Shown piece after piece: positions 54,830 through 64,000 of a DNA stretch of 64,000 nt. How positions within the stretch are numbered: position 1 is the stretch's first letter; each line of letters opens with the position of its first letter. Under the pieces are notes generated by a model. That model was not told where the DNA came from. It worked only from the letters and a program-made list of their open reading frames with translations, and made no database searches. Made by a program: the position numbers and the translations under genes. This DNA is from Mesorhizobium sp. M9A.F.Ca.ET.002.03.1.2. GTDB taxonomy: Bacteria; Pseudomonadota; Alphaproteobacteria; Rhizobiales; Rhizobiaceae. The stretch is taken from assembly GCF_003952365.1 (NCBI RefSeq), contig NZ_CP034443.1, forward strand, positions 6,317,001 through 6,381,000, in the 5' to 3' direction.

Positions 54830-55031
54830 CCACAGATTGCAGAATCCTTCATAAGAGTGCAGAATCCCCTGCAAGGGCGCAGTGATGCCACATTCGCCGG
54901 CAAAGGATGAGGGCGGTGGGCAGTTGAACGGGGGAATTTTTGCGGGCCTGCCCGCTTTTGGTTTTGGGACCGATCGAACGCCGGTCTTCCGGCACCGGTC
55001 GAATGTCGACCCGCAAATGGAGGTTGCAAGA

Positions 55032-55859
55032 GTGAGAGAGCCCTTCAGTTTCGGCGCGCCGGAACGACGGCGCCTTGCGATGCAGTTTGGCTACGACATG
55101 CGGCCAAGGTTCTGGCAGAAAGTCCGGTCGAACTTGCATCTGGTCATCGCCGCGCTTGGCACGGCAGCGCTGCTTGGCGTGGCCGCGGTGGCGCTATGGC
55201 TGGCATTGCCGGCCAACGAGAGACAGGCGGTCGCAAGTCCCGAGCAGGCGGTTCCAAGCGTTCCAGTAAAGACAACGGAGATCGTGCCGGCCACTGCCTC
55301 GACGGTCGCCGCGGTACAGCAGGCCACCGATAAGACCGACGTGGTTTCGACGGCGGCGATTGCGGCGGAGGCCGAGATACCGGCGCTGGCGCCCAATGAT
55401 CCCCGCTGGACAGGATCAGGACCGAAGACCAAGTCCGGCCGGATGGCAGGCCGGGCCGAACAAGCGGCAGACAAGCCGTCCATTGCGCCGGCGTTCGCCG
55501 ATCCGGCAGCGAAAAACAAAGCCGCGGCATTGTTTGCCAAAGTCGCGGCTCCCGATAAAACGGCGACGGACGATGCGCAAACCGCCGCCATTCCCAGCCC
55601 GAAGCCGCAATTGCCGGCAGCGACGCAGGACGATGGCAGCCAGGCCAAAGTCGAGGCCAAGAAAGTGAGCGCTGCAGACACCGGCCGCATCCTCAGGGCC
55701 GTCACCATGCGCAGCGGCCCGAAGACGAGTGCTGCCGCCATAGTCACCGTTCCCGCCAAGACCTCGGTTGAGGTGATGAGCTGCAAGAAATGGTGCGAGA
55801 TCGTCTACAACGGCAAACGCGGCTGGATCTACAAGCGCTTTATCAAGACCGGCGCCTAA
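55032..55859 (+). CDS. SH3-domain envelope protein
   Basis: A 275-residue protein starting at GTG with GGAGG 8 bp upstream (MREPFSFGAPERRRLAMQFG). After about 35 cytoplasmic residues there is a single membrane segment (LVIAALGTAALLGVAAVALWLAL). Residues 65-205 are Ala/Pro/Lys-rich with little structure, and the last 65 residues form a bacterial SH3 domain (RAVTMRSGPKTSAAAIVTVPAKTSVEVMSCKKWCEIVYNGKRGWIYKRFI). SH3 domains of this kind usually bind peptidoglycan or other wall components. The open frame continues upstream to 54882, but that part looks untranslated. Confidence 0.8.
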   Translation: MREPFSFGAPERRRLAMQFGYDMRPRFWQKVRSNLHLVIAALGTAALLGVAAVALWLALPANERQAVASPEQAVPSVPVKTTEIVPATASTVAAVQQATDKTDVVSTAAIAAEAEIPALAPNDPRWTGSGPKTKSGRMAGRAEQAADKPSIAPAFADPAAKNKAAALFAKVAAPDKTATDDAQTAAIPSPKPQLPAATQDDGSQAKVEAKKVSAADTGRILRAVTMRSGPKTSAAAIVTVPAKTSVEVMSCKKWCEIVYNGKRGWIYKRFIKTGA

Positions 55860-55860
55860 A

Positions 55861-55949
55861 TGCATGCCGCCCAAAACTGCGCAGCGGTTTTGGGACAAAG
55901 ACATGCATAAAAACAAAGACTTAAAGCGTGTCAGATGCGACGCGCTTTA
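55861..55949. repeat. Two-hairpin repeat between convergent genes
   Basis: The first hairpin is TGCATG...CCAAAAC...GGTTTTGG...CATGCA (55861-55907). The second is TAAAGCG...CGCTTTA (55922-55949). The pair matches a very common Rhizobiales intergenic element and fills the gap between the SH3 and Mur-ligase genes, where it can act as a two-way terminator. Confidence 0.7.
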
Positions 55950-57290
55950 GGGGATGCGATCGTTCGACGTCGAACCGCGGCTCAGATGGCTTCCGTACCG
56001 TGATCCGCCGCCAAGCAGGCGCCGAAAGTGCCGCCATCGTCTGGCACGCCGGCGTCCCCTGACATGGTTGCGATGCTCTTCGAAGGGGACTTCGAACAGA
56101 CCGCACATGACGCACCCTTCCCGCTTGCCGCAGACGGGAACCCAGCACTTGACGTCATGCTTCCAGGCCAGCGCGATCCGTTCGAGATGAAGATTGGATG
56201 AGCTCTTGAGCAGGATCAGCTCGCCGGCCACGGCCGTCCGCTTGATATGGTCGGAGACCTCCCTTGGCGTGCGCAACTCATGAAAGCGGCCGGTGTCGCG
56301 ATCGTCTTGCCCGGCTCCCGAGCGGTGCGCATTGTCGCCGACATAAATGACCTGGTCGGCGATTTCACGCGCGGTCTTGTAGGCGTAATGGTATTTTCTG
56401 CTCGAGCCTGCGTAGTCTGAAATCTGCCCCAGAACGATGCGCTTTCGTTCGACATTGGCCTTGGCCATCATGTCGAAGGCAAGATTGATCGAATGCCAGG
56501 GCGCCTTGGCATCGAGGATGAATTGCGGGCCGCCGTCGGTGGCGACGACCTCACATCGATTTGCCAGCGGCTGGAGTGTCGCCACCCTGGCCGCCACTTT
56601 TTCCTGGGGAACGCCAAGTTCAAGTGCTGCAGCAACGGCAGCGGCGGTCGGCAGCCAGAAATGTTCGGCCGGGAATGGCGTTCTGAGCTCAATGACGCCG
56701 CCGCGCCAGTGGATCGAAAACGTCAGCCTGTCGGGATAGGCGGCGTGTATGCCGGCCACGCGATAGTCGGCCTGTTCCGACATACCAAAGGTGACGACGC
56801 GATGTTGGGTGGGGGAGGCCATGCCGATGACATGAGGGTCATCCGCGTTGAGGACAGCGAGGCCGCCCGGCCGCAGCGCATCGACCAACGTGCGCTTCTC
56901 CCGGGCGACGTTCTCCAATGTCCTGAAAGCTGTAAAATGTTCGAGTCGAACCATGGTGACGACAGCCACGTGCGGCCGCAGCATATCCGCCATCGGCTTG
57001 ACCGTATCGGTTCCACTGGCTCCAGCTTCAAAGACGACGTAGTCGATCTCGGTGAGAACGCGCTTTGACAACATGTTGACCAGCGCCCTGATCGAATTGG
57101 CGAGGACCTGGGTATGCACCGAGCCGTGGCCGGCCAGAATGTGCCCAAGCAGTTCGGTCACCGTCGACTTGCCGGAACTTCCGGTTATGCCGATGAAGGT
57201 CGCCTTGCTTTTCGATCGGGCGCGTCTTGCCTTGTAAACCTTGAGACGTCGCACCAGGTCCTTGCGAATTTTCCGCAATCTTGCGTTCAC
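55947..57290 (-). CDS. Stand-alone Mur-ligase-like protein with C-terminal cysteine cluster
   Basis: A 447-residue ATP-dependent ligase-fold protein. After a basic N-terminal 30 residues it has the P-loop FIGITGSSGKSTVTELLGHIL, then YVVFEAGASGTDTVKPMADMLRPHVAVVTMVRLEHF and LAVLNADDPHVIG, as in the central domain of MurF/CapB. The C-terminal ligase domain has FILDAKAPWHSINLAFDMM. The substrate-recognition domain of MurF is absent. Near residue 390 it carries KCWVPVCGKREGCVMCGLF (C-x4-C-x5-C-x2-C), a likely metal site, then an Arg-rich tail. It is not in a cell-wall operon. The substrate is unknown; peptide or poly-amino-acid ligation is possible. Confidence 0.8.
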   Translation of the reverse strand: MNARLRKIRKDLVRRLKVYKARRARSKSKATFIGITGSSGKSTVTELLGHILAGHGSVHTQVLANSIRALVNMLSKRVLTEIDYVVFEAGASGTDTVKPMADMLRPHVAVVTMVRLEHFTAFRTLENVAREKRTLVDALRPGGLAVLNADDPHVIGMASPTQHRVVTFGMSEQADYRVAGIHAAYPDRLTFSIHWRGGVIELRTPFPAEHFWLPTAAAVAAALELGVPQEKVAARVATLQPLANRCEVVATDGGPQFILDAKAPWHSINLAFDMMAKANVERKRIVLGQISDYAGSSRKYHYAYKTAREIADQVIYVGDNAHRSGAGQDDRDTGRFHELRTPREVSDHIKRTAVAGELILLKSSSNLHLERIALAWKHDVKCWVPVCGKREGCVMCGLFEVPFEEHRNHVRGRRRARRWRHFRRLLGGGSRYGSHLSRGSTSNDRIP

Positions 57291-57376
57291 CGCACCACCG
57301 CCCCCAAGCCCATAAGCGACTTATGGCTTGCGATGAACGATCAAGTCAAACTTGAAATCCGACATAGCCGGGCGGT

Positions 57377-58138
57377 TCAGATGCAACGTCCGCCGTCGAC
57401 CTCCAGCGCCACGCCAGTGACGAAAGCCGCCTCGTCCGAGGCGAGCCAGAGCGCCGCGTTGGCTATGTCGAGCGGCGTCGAAAGCCGGCCAAGCGGGATA
57501 GACGCGCGGAATTTCTCGCGGATTTCCGGTGTGTCGGCGCCCATGAATTTTTCCAGCATGCCGGTCTCGCCGGCGACCGGACACAGGCAGTTGACGCGGA
57601 TGTTCTTCGGCGCGAGCTCCACCGCCATCGACTTGGTCGCGGTGATCGCCCAGCCCTTCGATGCGTTGTACCAGGTGAGGCCGGGCCGCGGCCTGATGCC
57701 GGCCGTCGAAGCCGTGGTCAGGATGACGCCGCCGCCTTGCCGGTCCATGACCGGCACGACTGCCAGCGCGGCGTGGTAGATCGCCTTCATGTTGACGGCG
57801 GTGATCAGGTCGAAGGTCGTCTCGTCGACCTCGAGCATATCGCCGTTGCGATGGGTGTAGCCGGCATTGTTGACCATGATGTCGATGCGGCCGAAGGCGC
57901 TCCTTGCGGCATGGACCATTTCGTCGAATTCGGAGCGCAACGAGACATCAGTCTGGGTCCAGATCGCCGCCCGGCCGATCTCATTGGCGACGCGTTTTGC
58001 GCCCTTGGCGTTGAGGTCGGCGACAACGATCCTCGCGCCCTCCTCGGCAAAGCGTTTGGCCATGCCCTCGCCGAAACCGGAGGCGGCCCCGGTGATGATG
58101 GCGACCTTGTTTTCCAGGCGCATGCGTTTCTCGCTCAT
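57377..58138 (-). CDS. SDR-family oxidoreductase
   Basis: A 253-residue short-chain dehydrogenase. The NAD(P) motif is VAIITGAASGFGEGMAKRFAEEGARIVVADLN, then NNAGYTHRNGDM (NNAG) and the catalytic Ser/Tyr/Lys in ILTTASTAGIRPRPGLTWYNASKGW. The end has DEAAFVTGVALEVDGGRCI, typical of the classical group. The Asp after beta-2 (VVADLN) points to NAD(H) preference. The start is uncertain (MSEKRMRLENK chosen; MRLENK or a start four codons earlier also possible). It is divergent from zwf. The substrate is unknown. Confidence 0.88.
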   Translation of the reverse strand: MSEKRMRLENKVAIITGAASGFGEGMAKRFAEEGARIVVADLNAKGAKRVANEIGRAAIWTQTDVSLRSEFDEMVHAARSAFGRIDIMVNNAGYTHRNGDMLEVDETTFDLITAVNMKAIYHAALAVVPVMDRQGGGVILTTASTAGIRPRPGLTWYNASKGWAITATKSMAVELAPKNIRVNCLCPVAGETGMLEKFMGADTPEIREKFRASIPLGRLSTPLDIANAALWLASDEAAFVTGVALEVDGGRCI

Positions 58139-58401
58139 GATTGTGGACATTCATCCCGGCCGCCTTCGGCCATGGCCGTCGAAAGATATGTCTCCACCCT
58201 CGATTTCTCCTTTGGCTTTCGTTTCGATCCCGCTTTATGCTGCACCTGCGAAGGCCTTCCGGAGCCATCGCTCGCCGACAAGCCTCCGGGTTGCGTCAGT
58301 GTCAAGGGCACACATGTTTGTGACATCGGGGTACTGGAAAATTTAAATCGATTAGAATATATCGGCCGCGTACCTGTGACCGGCGTCAAAGCGGACAGAC
58401 C

Positions 58402-59871
58402 ATGACCAGCCAGATCATCCCCGTCGATCCTTTCGACTTCATCATTTTCGGCGGCACCGGCGATCTGTCGGAACGCAAGCTTTTGCCATCGCTCTATCAT
58501 CGCCAGCTCGACCATCAGTTTTCCGAACCGACGCGCATCATCGGCACATCGCGCTCGAAGATGACCGACAAGGAATTCCAGGCTTTCGCCAGGCAAGCGA
58601 TTTCCGACCATGTGAAACCGGCCGATATCGACGCCAAGGAACTGACGACGTTCCTTGCCCGCCTTTCCTACGTCTCGGCCGACGCGACCACCGGTGCGGG
58701 CTTCGACAAATTGAAGCAGGCGATCGGCGACAGCGAGTGCATCCGCGCCTTCTACCTAGCGGTGGCGCCGGCGCTGTTCGGCGACATCTCGCACAAGCTT
58801 AAGGAGCACAGGCTGATCACGCCGAATTCGCGCATCGTGCTGGAAAAGCCGATCGGGCGCGATCTCGCCTCGGCGCGCGCGCTCAACGATCTGGTCGGCG
58901 ACAATTTCCATGAAAGCCAGATCTTCCGCATCGACCACTATCTCGGCAAGGAGACGGTGCAGAACCTGATGGCGCTGCGCTTTGCCAATGCGCTCTACGA
59001 GCCGCTGTGGAATTCCGCCAATGTCGACCATGTGCAGATCACCGTCGCCGAGACAGTCGGCTTGGAAGACCGCGTCACCTATTACGACAAGGCCGGCGCG
59101 CTGCGCGACATGGTGCAGAACCACATTCTGCAGCTTCTCTGCCTCGTCGCCATGGAGGCGCCGTCGTCGATGGATGCGGATGCCGTGCGCGACGAGAAGC
59201 TGAAGGTGCTGCGGGCGCTCACGCGCATCAACGGCAATGGCGCGCCGAAGCAGACCGTGCGCGGCCAGTACCGCGCGGGAGCCTCGGCGGGCGGGCCGGT
59301 GAAAGGCTATGTCGAAGAGCTCGGCAAGGACAGCAACACCGAGACCTTCGTCGCGATCAAGGCCGAGATCGGCAACTGGCGCTGGTCGGGCGTGCCGTTC
59401 TACCTGCGGACCGGCAAGCGGCTGGCAACCCGCGTTTCGGAAATCGTCATCGAATTCAAACCGATCCCACATTCGATCTTCGGCGACAGCGCCGGGCCGA
59501 TCTTCGCCAACCAGCTGGTCATCAGGCTGCAGCCCAACGAAGGCGTCAAGCAGTTCATCATGATCAAGGATCCAGGGCCGGGCGGCATGCGGCTGCGCCA
59601 GATCCCGCTCGACATGAGCTTCGCGCAATCCTTCGACGGGCGAGCGCCCGATGCCTATGAGCGGCTGATCATGGACGTCATCCGTGGCAACCAGACCCTG
59701 TTCATGCGCCGCGACGAGGTCGAGGCGGCATGGCAATGGATCGACCCGATCCAGGACGCATGGGAAAGCGCGAGGCAAGAGGCGCAGGGCTACACGGCCG
59801 GCACATGGGGCCCCTCGGCCTCGATTGCGCTGATCGAACGCGACGGGCGGACATGGCACGAGAGCAATTGA
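58402..59871 (+). CDS. zwf: Glucose-6-phosphate 1-dehydrogenase
   Basis: A 489-residue enzyme converting glucose-6-phosphate and NAD(P)+ to 6-phosphogluconolactone, the entry to the Entner-Doudoroff and pentose phosphate routes. It has the coenzyme-binding FDFIIFGGTGDLSERKLLPSLY near residue 10, RIVLEKPIGRDLASARALN near 145 and the active-site RIDHYLGKETVQNLM near 175, plus PFYLRTGKRL near 330. It is the first gene of the zwf-pgl-edd operon, the standard rhizobial order. Confidence 0.97.
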   Translation: MTSQIIPVDPFDFIIFGGTGDLSERKLLPSLYHRQLDHQFSEPTRIIGTSRSKMTDKEFQAFARQAISDHVKPADIDAKELTTFLARLSYVSADATTGAGFDKLKQAIGDSECIRAFYLAVAPALFGDISHKLKEHRLITPNSRIVLEKPIGRDLASARALNDLVGDNFHESQIFRIDHYLGKETVQNLMALRFANALYEPLWNSANVDHVQITVAETVGLEDRVTYYDKAGALRDMVQNHILQLLCLVAMEAPSSMDADAVRDEKLKVLRALTRINGNGAPKQTVRGQYRAGASAGGPVKGYVEELGKDSNTETFVAIKAEIGNWRWSGVPFYLRTGKRLATRVSEIVIEFKPIPHSIFGDSAGPIFANQLVIRLQPNEGVKQFIMIKDPGPGGMRLRQIPLDMSFAQSFDGRAPDAYERLIMDVIRGNQTLFMRRDEVEAAWQWIDPIQDAWESARQEAQGYTAGTWGPSASIALIERDGRTWHESN

Positions 59872-60569
59872 ACGGCGCCGCCTACAACTGGCACGCATTC
59901 GCCGAGCGCCAGGACCTGGCGGCAGCGCTTGCCGGCCACATCGCGGGCCGCCTGACCAATGCAATCGCCGAGCGCGGCATGGGGCTGCTCGCTGTTTCCG
60001 GCGGCACGACGCCGGCGAAATTTTTCGCATCGCTTTCGAGTATCCCGATCGCCTGGAACAAGGTCGCGGTGACATTGGTCGACGAGCGTTGCGTGCCGGC
60101 CTCCTCTGCGCGCTCCAACGCCGGGCTGGTCGCCGCCAATTTTTTGCAGAACGCGGCCGCAGCCGCACGTTTCGTGCCGCTCTACCAAGAGGGCGCAAGC
60201 ATCGAGGATACGGCGGAGGCCGATAGCAGGATGTTGCGGTCGCTGCCCTGGCCACTCGATGTGGCCGTGCTTGGCATGGGAACCGATGGCCATACCGCAT
60301 CGTTCTTTCCGGATGCCGACAATCTGGAAGAACTGCTCGATCCGTCCTCGGAAATGGTCGTGCTTCCGGTTCACGCGACAAGCGCCGGCGAGCCGCGCCT
60401 GACGCTGGCGCTGGCGCGGATCGTCGAAGCCGGCTTCGTCGCACTGCACATTGAGGGCGAAGACAAGCGCAAGGCCTTCGAGAGTGCGATGGGAGCTGGA
60501 ACGCGCAAGCCCATTCGCGCCGTGCTCGACGCGGCGAAGAGGCCCGTAGAGGTTTTCTGGGCACCCTGA
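59853..60569 (+). CDS. pgl: 6-phosphogluconolactonase
   Basis: A 238-residue lactonase hydrolysing 6-phosphogluconolactone. Motifs are [17 protein letters not shown] near residue 45, [21 protein letters not shown] near 73 and [23 protein letters not shown] near 140. The ATG lies inside the 3' end of zwf, overlapping by 19 bp, which indicates coupled translation. Several glucose-6-phosphate-isomerase-like phosphate-binding features are kept. Confidence 0.95.
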   Translation: MAREQLNGAAYNWHAFAERQDLAAALAGHIAGRLTNAIAERGMGLLAVSGGTTPAKFFASLSSIPIAWNKVAVTLVDERCVPASSARSNAGLVAANFLQNAAAAARFVPLYQEGASIEDTAEADSRMLRSLPWPLDVAVLGMGTDGHTASFFPDADNLEELLDPSSEMVVLPVHATSAGEPRLTLALARIVEAGFVALHIEGEDKRKAFESAMGAGTRKPIRAVLDAAKRPVEVFWAP

Positions 60570-60643
60570 TTTCAACTTGGCCGCAGGTCCCGGCAGGACA
60601 GCCGGAAGGTGTTCCCGGGACCTCGCTCGAAAGGACCGACGCC

Positions 60644-62488
<1,845 letters not shown>

Positions 62489-62847
62489 AAGAGGCGGCTC
62501 GCGGCGTCTGACGCCGGCTGTCGATCGCCACGCAATTTTGCCCTTAAAGCGGACATTGCCGGCGACCGCGCTGGAAGTCGCGGTGGCGCCATTTGCAGAC
62601 GTCAGCGAGTGCAGCCACTATGGTCCCAACTCGTGTTCATATCGGACGTTTCCGGTCTGACGCCGCGCGGATCGGGGGCGTCTTCCGCCATTGATGCGAT
62701 CGAGTTCGCAGCCACCTGGCGGAAGGCGGAAGGTTCTGATCCGCCCTTTCTTGCTGCTGCGGTAGGAAGACTTCTTGATTCAGCCACCAGCCCAAATTGC
62801 TGGATTTGGCGACCCAGGAAGGATAGGCTTGGTTTTTGGTTCAAGCG
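62489..62847. other. Spacer before the cyclase gene, 359 bp
   Basis: No convincing gene. A plus-strand open frame at 62609-62863 lacks a ribosome-binding site, ends inside the cyclase gene and has Trp/Arg-rich composition unlike a real protein. The region probably holds the cyclase promoter. Confidence 0.5.
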
Positions 62848-64000
62848 ATGGAACAGAGACTAGCCGCAATTCTGGCTGCCGATATGGCGGGCTACAGTCG
62901 GCTAATGGAGGCCGACGAATCCGGCACGCTCGCGCGCCTTCGGACCCATCGCATAGAACTGGTCGATCCCGCCATCGCGAAGAACAAGGGCCGGATCATC
63001 AAGACCACCGGAGACGGCATGCTCGTTGAGTTCCAGAGCGTGACCGATGCCGTGAAATGCGCCGTGGAAATCCAGCAGCGCATGAAACGGCGCAATTCGG
63101 ATGTGCCGCAAGAACGGCGTATCGAATTCAGGATCGGCATAAATCTCGGCGACATCATTTTTGACGATGAGGACATTTTCGGCGACGGCGTCAATATTGC
63201 CTCGCGCATCGAACAACTCGCCGACGTCGGCGGCATCTGCGTAACCGCAGCGGTGGCGACCCAAATTGCCGACCGTCTCGAAATTGCCATGGAGGACCTG
63301 GGCGAGAAGACATTAAAGAACATCAGCCGCCCGGTTCGCCTCTATCGCATTGGGTTTGACAGTCCTGTCCAGCCGGAAGTCAAGGCAAAGCGATCCATCT
63401 CGAAACCTTCGATAGTGGTGCTGCCATTCAACAACATGAGCGGCGACCCCGAGCAGGAATTTTTCGCGGACGGACTGACCGAGGACATCATCACCGAACT
63501 GTCCCGCCACCATGAGCTGTTCGTCATCTCGCGCAATTCCAGCTTCGTCTACAAGGACCGCGCCGTGAATGTGCGCGAGGTGGCAGAGAAACTCGACGTC
63601 CAATACCTGGTGGAGGGAAGCGTCCGCAAGATCGGCGACAGGGTGCGCGTGACGGTTCAGCTCATCGACACGGCGAATGACGCTCATATTTGGGCAGACA
63701 AATATGACCGGAAGCTGGACGACATATTCGCGATTCAGGATGAGGTGACCGCGGCGATCGCAGCCACGCTGCCCGGTCGTGTCGAGGCGGCTCAGCGGGA
63801 CCAGCTCGCGCGGGCGAAACCTGCAAACATGGCCGCGTATGAATGTGTGCTTGCTGCCAAGGTGCTGCATCACCGAAGCACGATTGCGGATAATGAACGC
63901 GCGCAAACCTTGATAGACAGGGCCGTCGCGCTCGACCCCGATTATGCCCATGCCCATGCCTGGCGGGCCTGCATTCTTGGCCAGGCCTGGGTCCATAACT
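62848..64000 (+). CDS. Class III adenylate/guanylate cyclase with TolB-like and TPR regions (3' end cut)
   Basis: The first 384 codons of a cyclase; the gene continues past the window. Residues 5-170 form the class III catalytic domain: AAILAADMAGYSRLMEADE (first metal Asp), IKTTGDGMLVEF (second metal Asp), RIGINLGDIIFDDEDIFGDGVNIASRIEQLA with the transition-state Asn and Arg. Residues 185-320 are a TolB-N-like domain (SIVVLPFNNMSGDPEQEFFADGLTEDIITELSR, VQYLVEGSVRKIGDRVRVTVQLID, IWADKYDRKLDDIFAIQDEV). A TPR region follows (RAQTLIDRAVALDPDYAHAHAW). Such multidomain cyclases are numerous in Mesorhizobium and Sinorhizobium. The signal sensed is unknown. Confidence 0.9.
   Translation, partial: MEQRLAAILAADMAGYSRLMEADESGTLARLRTHRIELVDPAIAKNKGRIIKTTGDGMLVEFQSVTDAVKCAVEIQQRMKRRNSDVPQERRIEFRIGINLGDIIFDDEDIFGDGVNIASRIEQLADVGGICVTAAVATQIADRLEIAMEDLGEKTLKNISRPVRLYRIGFDSPVQPEVKAKRSISKPSIVVLPFNNMSGDPEQEFFADGLTEDIITELSRHHELFVISRNSSFVYKDRAVNVREVAEKLDVQYLVEGSVRKIGDRVRVTVQLIDTANDAHIWADKYDRKLDDIFAIQDEVTAAIAATLPGRVEAAQRDQLARAKPANMAAYECVLAAKVLHHRSTIADNERAQTLIDRAVALDPDYAHAHAWRACILGQAWVHN

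Noticed and set aside
62609..62863. 84-codon open frame before the cyclase
   Set aside because: No ribosome-binding site, odd composition, and it overlaps the cyclase start in another frame.

Overview
The window is chromosome-like DNA from a GC-rich alphaproteobacterium of the Rhizobiales, most likely Mesorhizobium or a close relative. The evidence is a DUF768-type protein (I know this family mainly from Mesorhizobium), an ScfR-type regulator beside isocitrate lyase, an alpha-r14-type small RNA with anti-Shine-Dalgarno loops, a tRNA-His lacking an encoded G-1 and carrying A73, a CtrA site before a PdhS-like kinase, and several rhizobial palindromic repeat families. I see no prophage, complete insertion sequence, CRISPR array or rRNA.

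Layout. 1-9.6 kb: glycolate oxidase genes glcD, glcE and glcF on the minus strand, interrupted between glcD and glcE by two repeat-bounded DUF559 nuclease units (one broken); then DUF3422, a GntR regulator with an lldD-type lactate dehydrogenase, and a calcineurin-like phosphatase. 9.8-19.7 kb: housekeeping genes (glutamine amidotransferase, rsmE, gshA, xseA, P1 peptidase) with a repeat-containing DUF937 protein and a LysR/DUF1127 pair. 20.2-27.3 kb: a complete sugar locus with a CUT2 ABC importer, SorC-type regulator, LacD-like aldolase and a ROK kinase fused to a P-loop kinase-like domain. A 27-bp sequence, 25/27 identical, lies before both the transporter and catabolic genes. 27.3-36.7 kb: tRNA-His, an alpha-r14 sRNA, a phasin with a perfect palindrome upstream, a long PdhS-like histidine kinase, acetoacetyl-CoA synthetase and an AsmA protein. 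36.7-42.1 kb: potFGHI polyamine importer and an EamA exporter. 42.2-46.9 kb: scfR and aceA, a small conserved protein, an atypical receiver and a Fur-family regulator. 46.9-50.4 kb: a sitABCD metal importer convergent with that regulator. 50.6-54.8 kb: a HAD hydrolase, then puuA- and puuB-like putrescine-degradation genes split by a four-helix-bundle gene flanked by inverted arrays of an 8-bp repeat. 55-58.1 kb: an SH3 protein, a stand-alone Mur-ligase-like protein with a cysteine cluster, and an SDR. 58.4-62.5 kb: the Entner-Doudoroff operon zwf-pgl-edd. The window ends inside a class III nucleotide cyclase.

How the genes work together. Most of the window handles carbon: glycolate and lactate oxidation, an uncharacterised sugar, acetoacetate/PHB turnover, the glyoxylate shunt, polyamine import and breakdown, and the Entner-Doudoroff pathway. 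The most unusual features are the two gene-plus-repeat units. Each sits between two functionally paired genes and on the same strand as them, which looks like insertion of small passenger units that do not block operon expression. The other strong lead is the SorC sugar regulon with its two-kinase fusion protein. All functional calls rest on sequence motifs and context read by eye; no database search was run.
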